Below, in pieces: positions 1 through 8,411 of a DNA stretch of 10,355 bases. The notes below the pieces were generated by a model. The model ran no database searches and was not told the origin of the DNA. It worked only from the letters and a program-made list of their open reading frames with translations. How positions within the stretch are numbered: position 1 is the stretch's first letter; each line of letters starts with the position of its first letter. The stretch lies in assembly GCA_017520365.1 (NCBI GenBank), contig JAFXFQ010000149.1:1-10355 (forward strand), given 5' to 3'. The position numbers and the translations under genes are program-made. The stretch comes from Clostridia bacterium (GTDB lineage: Bacteria > Bacillota > Clostridia > Oscillospirales > CAG-272).

Positions 1-38
1 ATAGCCATTTTGTCGCACAATTCTTCCATCTTGCTTTT

Positions 39-64
39 GGGACGTCGAGGGCGCCGTCCCCTAC
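39..64 (-). repeat. GTAG-headed palindromic repeat (REP-like), copy 1
   Basis: Read on the - strand, GTAG (64-61) is followed by a 22-base imperfect palindrome (60-39) with six-base outer arms GGGACG/CGTCCC, one mismatch, and a short inner CG/CG pairing. The copy at 10315-10340 is identical in the opposite orientation. The bases next to it (about 65-103) also match the flank of that copy, including GATAAATCGTAGTTT read on the - strand. It lies just upstream of csaB, in a 149-base leader with no gene. The layout resembles REP elements, but no known consensus was matched. Confidence 0.75.
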
Positions 65-149
65 CATCACATCAATTTCTACCCGTTAAACTACGATTTA
101 TCCGGCTGCTATAACATATCAAACATCAAACCAAGAAAGAAGAGTCATT

Positions 150-1265
150 ATGGGAAAGAAAAAGGCGAGGCCTGTGTGCATCACCATAGGCGGATATTAC
201 GGCTACGGTAACGTAGGAGACGAGGCTGTTCTATACTCTATTCTTTCATCTGTTGCTAAAAAGCTTCCGGGGATTCGGGTATACGTTCTGACGAGGGACC
301 CTTGTACGATACCTGCAGTGGAGGGGATTCAGGTAGTGGCAAAAAGCCGACGTTCACCTTTTTCGGTAATAAGTGCTTTCCTTTTATCTCAGGTATATAT
401 AAGCGGAGGCGGCAGTCTTTTTCAGGACAGGACAAGCAAAAAGAGCCTTGCCTATTACTGCGCGCTTGTGAGGCTGGCTAAGATCTTCGGCTGTCGGGTA
501 TCCATTCTTTCCAACGGAATGGGGCCGCTGAAAAACGAGAGCCTTTGCAAGCGTGCTCTTAGCTGTGCAGATTTTGTATCCCTTCGTGACCGGGATTCAT
601 TGCTTCTTGCAAAGCGGCTCATGGTGAAGGGCGCATCCCCTGTTCTTTCTGCCGATCCGGTTTTTGCATACCCCTTCAGGGACGAGCTTCCCCGCTCATT
701 TACCATTCCCGCAGAGCCTTTTTTTGCCGTATCCCTGAGGCCCGATGCAAAGGGCGAGCGGCTGAACGTCGATGCCGCCGCCAAGGCCTTCATCACTCTT
801 CGTGAACGCGGAATGTCTCCCGTTTTCGTTTCCATGCAGGACAGCTTTGATCTTTCTCTGGCAAGGGAAATGGCGAAGAAAACGGGAGGGCGTGTGGTGC
901 AGCCGAGAGATGCAAACGAGCTGTTTGCCCTGCTCTGTAAGGCGGAGCTTGCCATAGGTATGCGCCTTCATTTTCTCATTTGTGCGGCTATGGCAGGTAC
1001 GGTTCCCGTACCTGTGGTCTATGACCCTAAGGTGGAGGGCTGTATGAGAGATATAGGGCTTTCATGCAGCCTTTTCGGCGTATCTCCCACGGCAGAGGAA
1101 ATCTTGCAGGCCGTTGATGAGGCAAAAAGCTCTTATTCGGCAAAGGCTGTAAAAAACGCCTGCCGCACGGCAAGAAAAAAGGCTATCTTCGATATGGAGT
1201 GCGCCGTATCCTTTCCCGAAGGTGCTGAGGAGGGGGAGGGAAAAAAGTTCTTTGCCGATACTTGA
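150..1265 (+). CDS. csaB: CsaB-type polysaccharide pyruvyl transferase
   Basis: This 371-residue protein is predicted to add a pyruvate ketal to a sugar of the secondary cell-wall polysaccharide, using phosphoenolpyruvate as donor. In Bacillus this modification is what SLH-domain surface proteins bind. Family marks are the N-terminal glycine-rich GYYGYGNVGDEA (15-26), SGGGSLFQD (85-93), SNGMGP (121-126), SLRD (144-147), ADPVF (168-172), GMRLHFLI (270-277) and YDP (291-293). Length is normal for the family. There is no signal peptide or membrane segment, so it should act in the cytoplasm. ATG 150 directly precedes the conserved N-terminal motif, but the ribosome site is weak (purine-rich AAGAAAGAAGAG just upstream). 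The gene ends 58 bases before the DUF4091 gene, with no terminator hairpin between them. The identification as CsaB is strong; the acceptor sugar cannot be read from sequence. Confidence 0.93.
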   Translation: MGKKKARPVCITIGGYYGYGNVGDEAVLYSILSSVAKKLPGIRVYVLTRDPCTIPAVEGIQVVAKSRRSPFSVISAFLLSQVYISGGGSLFQDRTSKKSLAYYCALVRLAKIFGCRVSILSNGMGPLKNESLCKRALSCADFVSLRDRDSLLLAKRLMVKGASPVLSADPVFAYPFRDELPRSFTIPAEPFFAVSLRPDAKGERLNVDAAAKAFITLRERGMSPVFVSMQDSFDLSLAREMAKKTGGRVVQPRDANELFALLCKAELAIGMRLHFLICAAMAGTVPVPVVYDPKVEGCMRDIGLSCSLFGVSPTAEEILQAVDEAKSSYSAKAVKNACRTARKKAIFDMECAVSFPEGAEEGEGKKFFADT

Positions 1266-1290
1266 AAAACGAGGGGCGGTATGATATTCT
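1262..1290 (+). promoter_or_regulatory. Possible promoter for the DUF4091 gene
   Basis: TTGAAA at 1262-1267, overlapping the csaB stop codon, is followed after 17 bases by TATTCT at 1285-1290. Spacing is ideal but the -10 box matches consensus at only four of six positions. The downstream gene could equally be co-transcribed with csaB. Confidence 0.3.
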
Positions 1291-1323
1291 GTAGATAAAA
1301 TCCTATGTGAAGGAATTACCGTT

Positions 1324-2895
1324 ATGAAATACTGTATTCTTCCAACCTATGTCTGGACATATCCGGATATCCACGAATATCCGGAGGCAAAAGGTGTCCC
1401 CTCCCTGACCGCCCTTCGCGGAGGCTATGCCGCTTTTCAGATACATCTTTATGAAACCGCAGGCGAGGCTGTCACCGTAAGCTGTCAGGGCTTTTCTGCC
1501 GAGCTTTACAGACAGATCCCCATCTTCGTTGAAAGCTGCCCCGGAATCGAAACGCCCATCCCCCATTTCCCCGAGAGAAAAGCTCCCTTCTTTGTTAACG
1601 ACTGCCTTTGCCCCATAGACGCTGAGGCTCCCTGCGGCGAGGAGTCCACAGGTATTTACGTCGCCATTCCCGTGGCAGTGGATTCAAAGGAAATGCTGGA
1701 GGGTTCCGTCACCATTTCTGACGGCAGCAGCACAGTTGTTATCCCTGTGGCCGTAAACGTATTAAAGGCGCCCCTTCCTGAGGAGACTCTTGAGATAGCT
1801 ATGGGAATCAGCTATCCTGAAATGATAAAATATCACGGAGTGAAAAGCCGCGACGAGTTTGAACGGCTTCAGACACAGTATCTGTCCCTCCTTCGCCGCC
1901 AGCACCAGACAAGGCTCTACGTCACACCGCCAAGAGAGAGAAGGGTGGGTGGCAAATGGACCTTTGATTTCACCGATTTCAATGCATACGTTAAAAAAGC
2001 CCTTGGATTGGGCTTTCGTTCCTTCAACATTGACGGTGTAGGCTTTCGCCGTGCCTGGGATGCCCCCGATATCCTCCATTACGGACTTGACCTGCTTTCC
2101 TGGGAGGGATATATCTATCTTACGGAGTATCTCACCGCCCTGAGAGAAAACCTCAGGCAAGAGGGATGGCTCAATAAGGATATTTTCTTTCTCGGAGTCA
2201 GCGATGAGCCCAACGAGGAAAATGCAATGACCTATAGGGCCCTCGTTTCAGTCATCCGAAAGCTCATCCCCGAGATAAAGCTCTACGATGCAACAAGCGG
2301 CGCGCCTATATACGGTACTCTTGATATATGGATCCCCCGAAGTGACGAATACGAAAAGAATCGCGAAATGTTTGACCACTATAAGGAGTCGGGCGACAGC
2401 GTGTGGCACTATGTTTGCCTTTACCCGAGAGAGGGCGGCTACATAAACAGGTTTATGGATATCCCCCTCCTTTGCACCAGATATCTCTATTGGGGCAACT
2501 ATCACTACGGCCTTACGGGATATCTCCATTGGACGGTGAACTGCTATCAGGCGGGAGCAGATCCTTTTAAGTCGAGCTGTCCCCGCCACGTAAACGCAGG
2601 CAGCGAAAGCATCCTCCCTCCGGGAGATGATAAGCTCATCTACCCCGGAGATGGTAGAGGATGGATGTCCATAAGGCTTGAAAACCACCGCGAGAGTGCA
2701 GAGGAATACGCAATGCTGGCGGCCATAGCAAAGAAGGACAAGCACTTGGCGGACAGTATTTGCGACAGCGTTTTCGAGAGCTTCTCAAGGGTGGAGCTTG
2801 ACAGCGAAAAATTTGAGGCGGCACACCTGCGGCTTATGAAAGAGTATGAAAAACTCTTTGAAGAGGCGTGGGACCCTGCCGATTTCGGCGCGTGA
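1324..2895 (+). CDS. DUF4091 domain glycoside-hydrolase-like protein
   Basis: A 523-residue protein. Residues about 1-150 look like a beta-sandwich domain (alternating beta-type strands, ending in a PVAVNVLKAPLPEE linker). Residues about 155-410 look like a TIM-barrel hydrolase fold, with GVSDEPN (291-297), an acidic DEP resembling a hydrolase catalytic loop, and LTGYLHWTVNCY (397-408). The C-terminal part has the DUF4091 signature LIYPGDGRGWMSIRLENHRE (438-457). DUF4091 proteins are linked to carbohydrate breakdown, but the substrate is unknown. There is no signal peptide, so it should be cytoplasmic, unlike many secreted relatives. ATG 1324 follows GAAGGA with a nine-base gap. The csaB neighbour hints at cell-wall or surface glycan metabolism, but this is only context. 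D294 and E295 are candidate active-site residues by inference. Confidence 0.82.
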   Translation: MKYCILPTYVWTYPDIHEYPEAKGVPSLTALRGGYAAFQIHLYETAGEAVTVSCQGFSAELYRQIPIFVESCPGIETPIPHFPERKAPFFVNDCLCPIDAEAPCGEESTGIYVAIPVAVDSKEMLEGSVTISDGSSTVVIPVAVNVLKAPLPEETLEIAMGISYPEMIKYHGVKSRDEFERLQTQYLSLLRRQHQTRLYVTPPRERRVGGKWTFDFTDFNAYVKKALGLGFRSFNIDGVGFRRAWDAPDILHYGLDLLSWEGYIYLTEYLTALRENLRQEGWLNKDIFFLGVSDEPNEENAMTYRALVSVIRKLIPEIKLYDATSGAPIYGTLDIWIPRSDEYEKNREMFDHYKESGDSVWHYVCLYPREGGYINRFMDIPLLCTRYLYWGNYHYGLTGYLHWTVNCYQAGADPFKSSCPRHVNAGSESILPPGDDKLIYPGDGRGWMSIRLENHRESAEEYAMLAAIAKKDKHLADSICDSVFESFSRVELDSEKFEAAHLRLMKEYEKLFEEAWDPADFGA

Positions 2896-2904
2896 CGGGG
2901 AATG

Positions 2905-2939
2905 AATGATAAATGATAAATGATCAATGATAAATGATG
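2905..2939. repeat. Tandem heptamer repeat, AATGATA x5
   Basis: Five back-to-back seven-base units (AATGATA, AATGATA, AATGATC, AATGATA, AATGATG) lie between the DUF4091 stop codon and its terminator. The last base of the unit is the only variable one. The array is short enough to expand or contract by replication slippage. No function is evident. Confidence 0.85.
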
Positions 2940-2949
2940 AATTTAGGTT

Positions 2950-2981
2950 CACTTCCGCCTCGGCGGAAGTGTTCTTTTTTT
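2950..2981 (+). terminator. Intrinsic terminator of the csaB/DUF4091 unit
   Basis: A perfect nine-base stem CACTTCCGC (2950-2958) / GCGGAAGTG (2963-2971) with loop CTCG is followed by TTC and seven T residues. It lies 54 bases after the DUF4091 stop. The same hairpin, with one swapped base pair, recurs at 3442-3463. Confidence 0.9.
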
Positions 2982-3024
2982 ATTTAAAAGAGGGATAGAT
3001 CGGAGGGAGAGTGGTAGGATTGAT

Positions 3025-3047
3025 GTAGGGGAGGGGTTCTCCCTCCC
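3025..3047 (+). repeat. GTAG hairpin, array unit 1
   Basis: GTAG (3025-3028) precedes a perfect seven-base stem GGGAGGG (3029-3035) / CCCTCCC (3041-3047) with loop GTTCT. The conserved flank ATCTGCAAGAT follows at 3052-3062. Confidence 0.7.
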
Positions 3048-3109
3048 GCATATCTGCAAGATGAACGTGAAATCTGAGGTTGACGGGGGAGGATGAGGGT
3101 TACGTTGTC

Positions 3110-3132
3110 GTAGGGGCGACCATTGGTCGTCC
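3110..3132 (+). repeat. GTAG hairpin, array unit 2
   Basis: GTAG (3110-3113) precedes an eight-base stem GGGCGACC (3114-3121) / GGTCGTCC (3125-3132) with loop ATT and one G-T pair. The flank ATCTGCACGATT follows at 3136-3147. Confidence 0.72.
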
Positions 3133-3196
3133 GAAATCTGCACGATTTGTAAAAACAGCGCAAGTGATATGTATGCGCAGAAAGCGAAAGATTTTG

Positions 3197-3303
3197 TTGT
3201 AGGGACCGACGTCCTCGACGGTCCTGATGCAAGAAAACAGCACAGTCGTTATGTCCGTGCAAATTCACTCTTTTAGGACCGTCGAGGACGTCGGTCCCTA
3301 CAA
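3197..3303. repeat. Inverted pair of REP-like units (REPIN-like), copy A
   Basis: Two GTAG-headed palindromes in opposite orientation (3199-3224 forward, 3276-3301 reverse) form perfect 29-base inverted arms (3197-3225 and 3275-3303) around a 49-base centre. Each arm is also a smaller hairpin, GGACCG/CGGTCC, with an A-A mismatch and a TCCT (or AGGA) loop. A near-identical pair lies at 8003-8096. Paired inverted REPs joined by a short spacer are the defining layout of REPINs. Confidence 0.82.
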
Positions 3304-3369
3304 TTTTTCTGTCTCCTTCACCTACGAACGGGCGGTTATTGCGGATTTTTCTCAATCGTGCAGATGGAC

Positions 3370-3393
3370 GGGCGCACACAGTGGCGCCCCTAC
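3370..3393 (-). repeat. GTAG hairpin, array unit 5 (reverse)
   Basis: On the - strand GTAG (3393-3390) precedes a six-base stem GGGCGC/GCGCCC (3389-3384 and 3375-3370) with an eight-base loop. The shared flank ATCTGCACGATT follows on the - strand at 3365-3354. Confidence 0.65.
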
Positions 3394-3433
3394 GACAACG
3401 CCCCGATAATCTCCGACACATCTCTCTTTTCAA

Positions 3434-3463
3434 TAAAAAAACACCTCCGCCTCAGCGGAGGTG
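3434..3463 (-). terminator. Intrinsic terminator of the ligA-lipoprotein operon
   Basis: On the - strand a perfect nine-base stem (3463-3455 with 3450-3442, CACCTCCGC/GCGGAGGTG) with loop TGAG is followed by seven T residues (3441-3435). It lies about 90 bases past the stop codon of the small lipoprotein gene, after two other stem-loops. Confidence 0.85.
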
Positions 3464-3464
3464 A

Positions 3465-3522
3465 CAGATTGAAGACAAAAGGAGTTCTGTCAACGTCCAG
3501 AACTCCTTTTGTCTTCAATCTG
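3465..3522. repeat. Perfect 25-bp inverted repeat, 8-base loop
   Basis: The arms 3465-3489 and 3498-3522 are exact reverse complements (CAGATTGAAGACAAAAGGAG followed by TTCTG in the left arm), with loop TCAACGTC. It lies one base from the terminator hairpin at 3442-3463 and directly abuts the one at 3523-3547. It is far longer than a terminator stem, has a low G+C inner section and no T tract of its own. It could be a small mobile palindrome, a structured 3' UTR element or part of a small RNA; the sequence does not decide. Confidence 0.85.
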
Positions 3523-3550
3523 AATCCTCCCGAATGTCGGGAGGATTTTT
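3523..3550 (+). terminator. Stem-loop with + strand T tract, terminator-like
   Basis: An 11-base stem AATCCTCCCGA (3523-3533) / TCGGGAGGATT (3537-3547) with loop ATG runs into T residues 3546-3550. It would stop + strand transcripts entering the convergent lipoprotein gene, whose stop codon lies four bases away. With the - strand terminator at 3434-3463 it gives two-way insulation. Confidence 0.65.
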
Positions 3551-3551
3551 G

Positions 3552-4217
3552 TTATTCAGTTATTCTGTCGTAAACAACAAAGCTGTAGGAGAAGGGGCGG
3601 CTTGCACTGGCAAGGGTCACGCAGGCATATCCGCATTCCTTAAAGCTTATCTGAGGTGCGGCAAGAACGTCCGCGACGGCCTCGTCGCTTGTAATATATT
3701 CTGCACCGGAAACGGGGGCGGTGAGCATAAAGCTCTCACCCTTTTCAAAGACCTGTGCATCGTAGCTGCTTGTGCGGTCAAGAACGTCAAGGTCGGACAG
3801 AACGCATATGGCAACGGCCTTCCACTCACCCTCATCCATATAGGCGATAAGGGTAACGCCTGCCTGTCCTGCCCTTATATAATTTCCGTCGTCTGTCTTT
3901 TCGATCGTCGCAACGGAGGGCTTTGATGAAATGAAGCTGTCTGCCTCTACGGCAAATACTGTGTCGCCGCTGTTTGCTGTTGCATATCCCGCGCCGATAA
4001 CCGGAACGGTGGCAAATATATTTGCAAGAGAGTCATTGGGCTCCTCTGCGGTCTCGTCGCCTTCGCTTTCACCGTCGGCGGTATCCGCCTCTGTATCGGG
4101 AGTGGGCACTTCTGCCTTTTCTGTTACCTCATCCGTTTCCTTCGGCGTGTCAGCACCGCAGGAGGGAAGAAGCAGTAATATTACCATGATAAGTACAAGT
4201 ATTGATATTTTTTTCAT
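3552..4217 (-). CDS. Small lipoprotein with Ig-like repeats
   Basis: A 221-residue predicted lipoprotein of unknown function. A KK-headed hydrophobic signal (2-17) ends in the lipobox LPSC, with C20 as the lipidated residue, so it should be anchored to the outer face of the cytoplasmic membrane. Residues about 23-62 are a Glu/Thr/Asp/Pro-rich flexible linker. The rest resembles two bacterial Ig-like (Big_2 style) units: about 72-140, with SSKPSVATIEK and AGQAGVTLIAY, and about 155-216, with ITSDEAVADV and ECGYACVTL. The similarity to Big_2 is judged by eye. It starts 24 bases after the stop of the upstream lipoprotein gene, with only a weak ribosome site (GTGAG). It is probably translated from the ligA operon transcript. 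Confidence 0.8.
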   Translation of the reverse strand: MKKISILVLIMVILLLLPSCGADTPKETDEVTEKAEVPTPDTEADTADGESEGDETAEEPNDSLANIFATVPVIGAGYATANSGDTVFAVEADSFISSKPSVATIEKTDDGNYIRAGQAGVTLIAYMDEGEWKAVAICVLSDLDVLDRTSSYDAQVFEKGESFMLTAPVSGAEYITSDEAVADVLAAPQISFKECGYACVTLASASRPFSYSFVVYDRITE

Positions 4218-4241
4218 ATTTTTCTCACTGAAGATCGAAGA

Positions 4242-7472
<3,231 letters not shown>

Positions 7473-7494
7473 GGAATATATTTATAATATTCTG

Positions 7495-7523
7495 TTGACA
7501 TGAGGTGAATGGAAGAGTATAAT
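7495..7523 (+). promoter_or_regulatory. Consensus sigma-A promoter of the metal operon
   Basis: TTGACA (7495-7500) and TATAAT (7518-7523) are separated by exactly 17 bases, a perfect housekeeping promoter. Strong basal activity is expected, so control must come from repression at the adjoining operator. Confidence 0.93.
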
Positions 7524-7524
7524 G

Positions 7525-7550
7525 AACATATGAACAGTTATTCATACGTT
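7525..7550 (+). promoter_or_regulatory. 12-2-12 ArsR/SmtB-family operator
   Basis: The arms AACATATGAACA (7525-7536) and TATTCATACGTT (7539-7550) are an inverted repeat around a two-base centre, pairing at 10 of 12 positions. This is the layout and core (TGAACA...TTCA) of operators bound by SmtB, CzrA and ZiaR. It starts two bases after the -10 box and covers the expected transcription start, so bound repressor would block initiation. Confidence 0.92.
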
Positions 7551-7565
7551 TAAAAGGAGAGTCAA

Positions 7566-7895
7566 ATGGCAGAACAGCATCTTGATGATTTTGAAGGCGT
7601 TAAGGCCGCCATGCCTGATGATGAAATGCTCTATGATCTTGCAGAGCTTTACAAGATATTCGGTGATACCACCCGCATAAAGCTTCTTTATATTTTGTTC
7701 GAGGGAGAGATGTGCGTTCAGCACATGGCCGAGCTTCTTGGAGTTTCCCAGTCTGCCGTATCACATCAGCTTCGCATTTTGAAGGGAGCACGCCTTGTGC
7801 GGTACCGCCGTGAGGGCAAGACGGTGTATTACTCTCTTGCCGACGATCACGTCCGTCAGATAATTGAGTGCGGCACCGAGCATATAAATGAGTAA
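7566..7895 (+). CDS. ArsR/SmtB-family metal-sensing repressor, alpha-5 type
   Basis: A 109-residue winged-helix repressor that should release its operator when a metal ion binds. The DNA-recognition helix region is 51-72 (AELLGVSQSAVSHQLRIL), and the beta-wing is about 78-90 (VRYRREGKTVYYS). At the C-terminal helix, D93, H95, H106 and E109 reproduce the spacing (+2, +11, +3) of the SmtB/CzrA alpha-5 zinc site, with E109 being the last residue. The CadC-type alpha-3N cysteine pair is not intact: only C50 is present where CadC has CVC. Zinc, cobalt, cadmium or lead are therefore the likely signals. AAAGGAG lies seven bases before ATG 7566. The gene is first in the unit and its own promoter carries the operator, so it is self-regulated. 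Confidence 0.93.
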   Translation: MAEQHLDDFEGVKAAMPDDEMLYDLAELYKIFGDTTRIKLLYILFEGEMCVQHMAELLGVSQSAVSHQLRILKGARLVRYRREGKTVYYSLADDHVRQIIECGTEHINE

Positions 7896-7904
7896 GGGGA
7901 ATAA

Positions 7905-7937
7905 TGCGGGGGTTTTTTTGTAAAAAATCCCCCTGCA
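7905..7937 (+). other. Bulged hairpin after the arsR gene
   Basis: TGC-GGGGG-TTTTTT can pair with AAAAAA-CCCCC-GCA, with two single-base bulges and a tiny GT turn. It starts ten bases after the arsR stop. It has no T tract after the stem, so it is not a standard terminator, but it could protect the arsR mRNA end or slow the polymerase before the HMA gene. Confidence 0.4.
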
Positions 7938-8002
7938 CCCCAAAAAACTTTAATAAAGGAATAGATAAATTCGGGTTTGTAGGGGGACGATATTGGTGTT
8001 TT

Positions 8003-8096
8003 GTAGGGACCGGCGTCCTCGACGGTCCGCTACAGACACAAAGTTTTGCTGTAAATATTATTTGGTTCACGGACCGTCGAGGACGCCGGTCCCTAC
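8003..8096. repeat. Inverted pair of REP-like units (REPIN-like), copy B
   Basis: GTAG-headed palindromes at 8003-8028 (forward) and 8071-8096 (reverse) form perfect 27-base inverted arms (8003-8029, 8070-8096) around a 40-base centre. Each unit differs from the 3199/3301 units at one base, and the change is present in both arms so that pairing is kept. A degenerate outer GTAG unit begins at 7979 and resembles the 3110 unit. The element fills most of the 288-base gap between the arsR and HMA genes; the rest of that gap is AT-rich leader. Confidence 0.85.
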
Positions 8097-8183
8097 GATA
8101 ACGCGATTGCAAGCTCCCCGACAAACTGAAATTTAACAACATTTAATTATTTAATAACTTAATAACAAAAAGGAGATAAAACA

Positions 8184-8405
8184 ATGATCAAAACATTCAG
8201 ACTTTCAGAGGTAGACTGCCCCGTATGCGCGGGCAAGATGCAGGACCTTGTTGCTGCTATCGACGGCGTTAAGACAGCAAGGATCGATTTTCTCGTTCTC
8301 AAGCTTACCATCGAGGCTGAGGAAAAGGATTTTCCGAAGATAATGAAGCAGGCTCAGAAGGCAGTTCGCAAGATCGAGCCCGATTGCGAGATCGAGGAGA
8401 TCTGA
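8184..8405 (+). CDS. Free-standing HMA-domain metal-binding protein
   Basis: A 73-residue cytoplasmic protein that is one complete heavy-metal-associated domain of beta-alpha-beta-beta-alpha-beta type. The metal loop is VDCPVCAGKM (10-19), with C12 and C15 as ligands. The D before the first Cys is a feature of HMA domains that bind Zn, Cd or Pb rather than Cu. It probably replaces the N-terminal HMA domain that the next gene's ATPase lacks, delivering or sensing the ion. AGGAG lies eight bases before ATG 8184, a strong site. It ends six bases before the ATPase ATG, so the two are co-transcribed. Confidence 0.88.
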   Translation: MIKTFRLSEVDCPVCAGKMQDLVAAIDGVKTARIDFLVLKLTIEAEEKDFPKIMKQAQKAVRKIEPDCEIEEI

Positions 8406-8411
8406 CATCGG

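Larger units (their letters stand above)
3025..3393. repeat. Array of five GTAG hairpins, forward x3 then reverse x2
   Basis: Five GTAG-headed palindromes occupy this gene-free block: forward at 3025, 3110 and 3199, reverse with their GTAG ends at 3301 and 3393. Steps are 85, 89, 102 and 92 bases, so the spacing is nearly regular. The outer units at 3110 and 3393 share CGTTGTCGTAGGGGCG in inverted orientation (3103-3118 and 3385-3400). Three of the five are followed by ATCTGCA(A/C)GAT. Together the block forms a large nested inverted repeat of about 300 bases. No credible gene is present in it. Confidence 0.8.

Noticed and set aside
86..115. Possible csaB promoter with TATAAC at 110-115
   Set aside because: The -10 box is acceptable, but the matching -35 position (TTAAAC) fits consensus at only about three bases and lies inside the repeat flank, so it is not strong enough to list.
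3025..3393. Possible CRISPR array
   Set aside because: Spacing is regular, but the units are not identical repeats, they change orientation midway, and no cas genes are near.
2984..3433. 149-codon open frame on the - strand across the hairpin array
   Set aside because: It is made of the inverted repeats themselves, is rich in Arg/Pro/Gly typical of non-coding GC-rich repeats, has no ribosome site and resembles no family.
3465..3522. Riboswitch or tRNA-like structure
   Set aside because: It is a single uninterrupted perfect stem with no multi-branch junction or conserved ligand core, and it lies at a gene end rather than in a leader.
7600..8142. 180-codon open frame on the - strand over arsR and the repeat pair
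   Set aside because: It is antisense to a well-supported ArsR gene and runs through the palindromic element, so it is a shadow frame.
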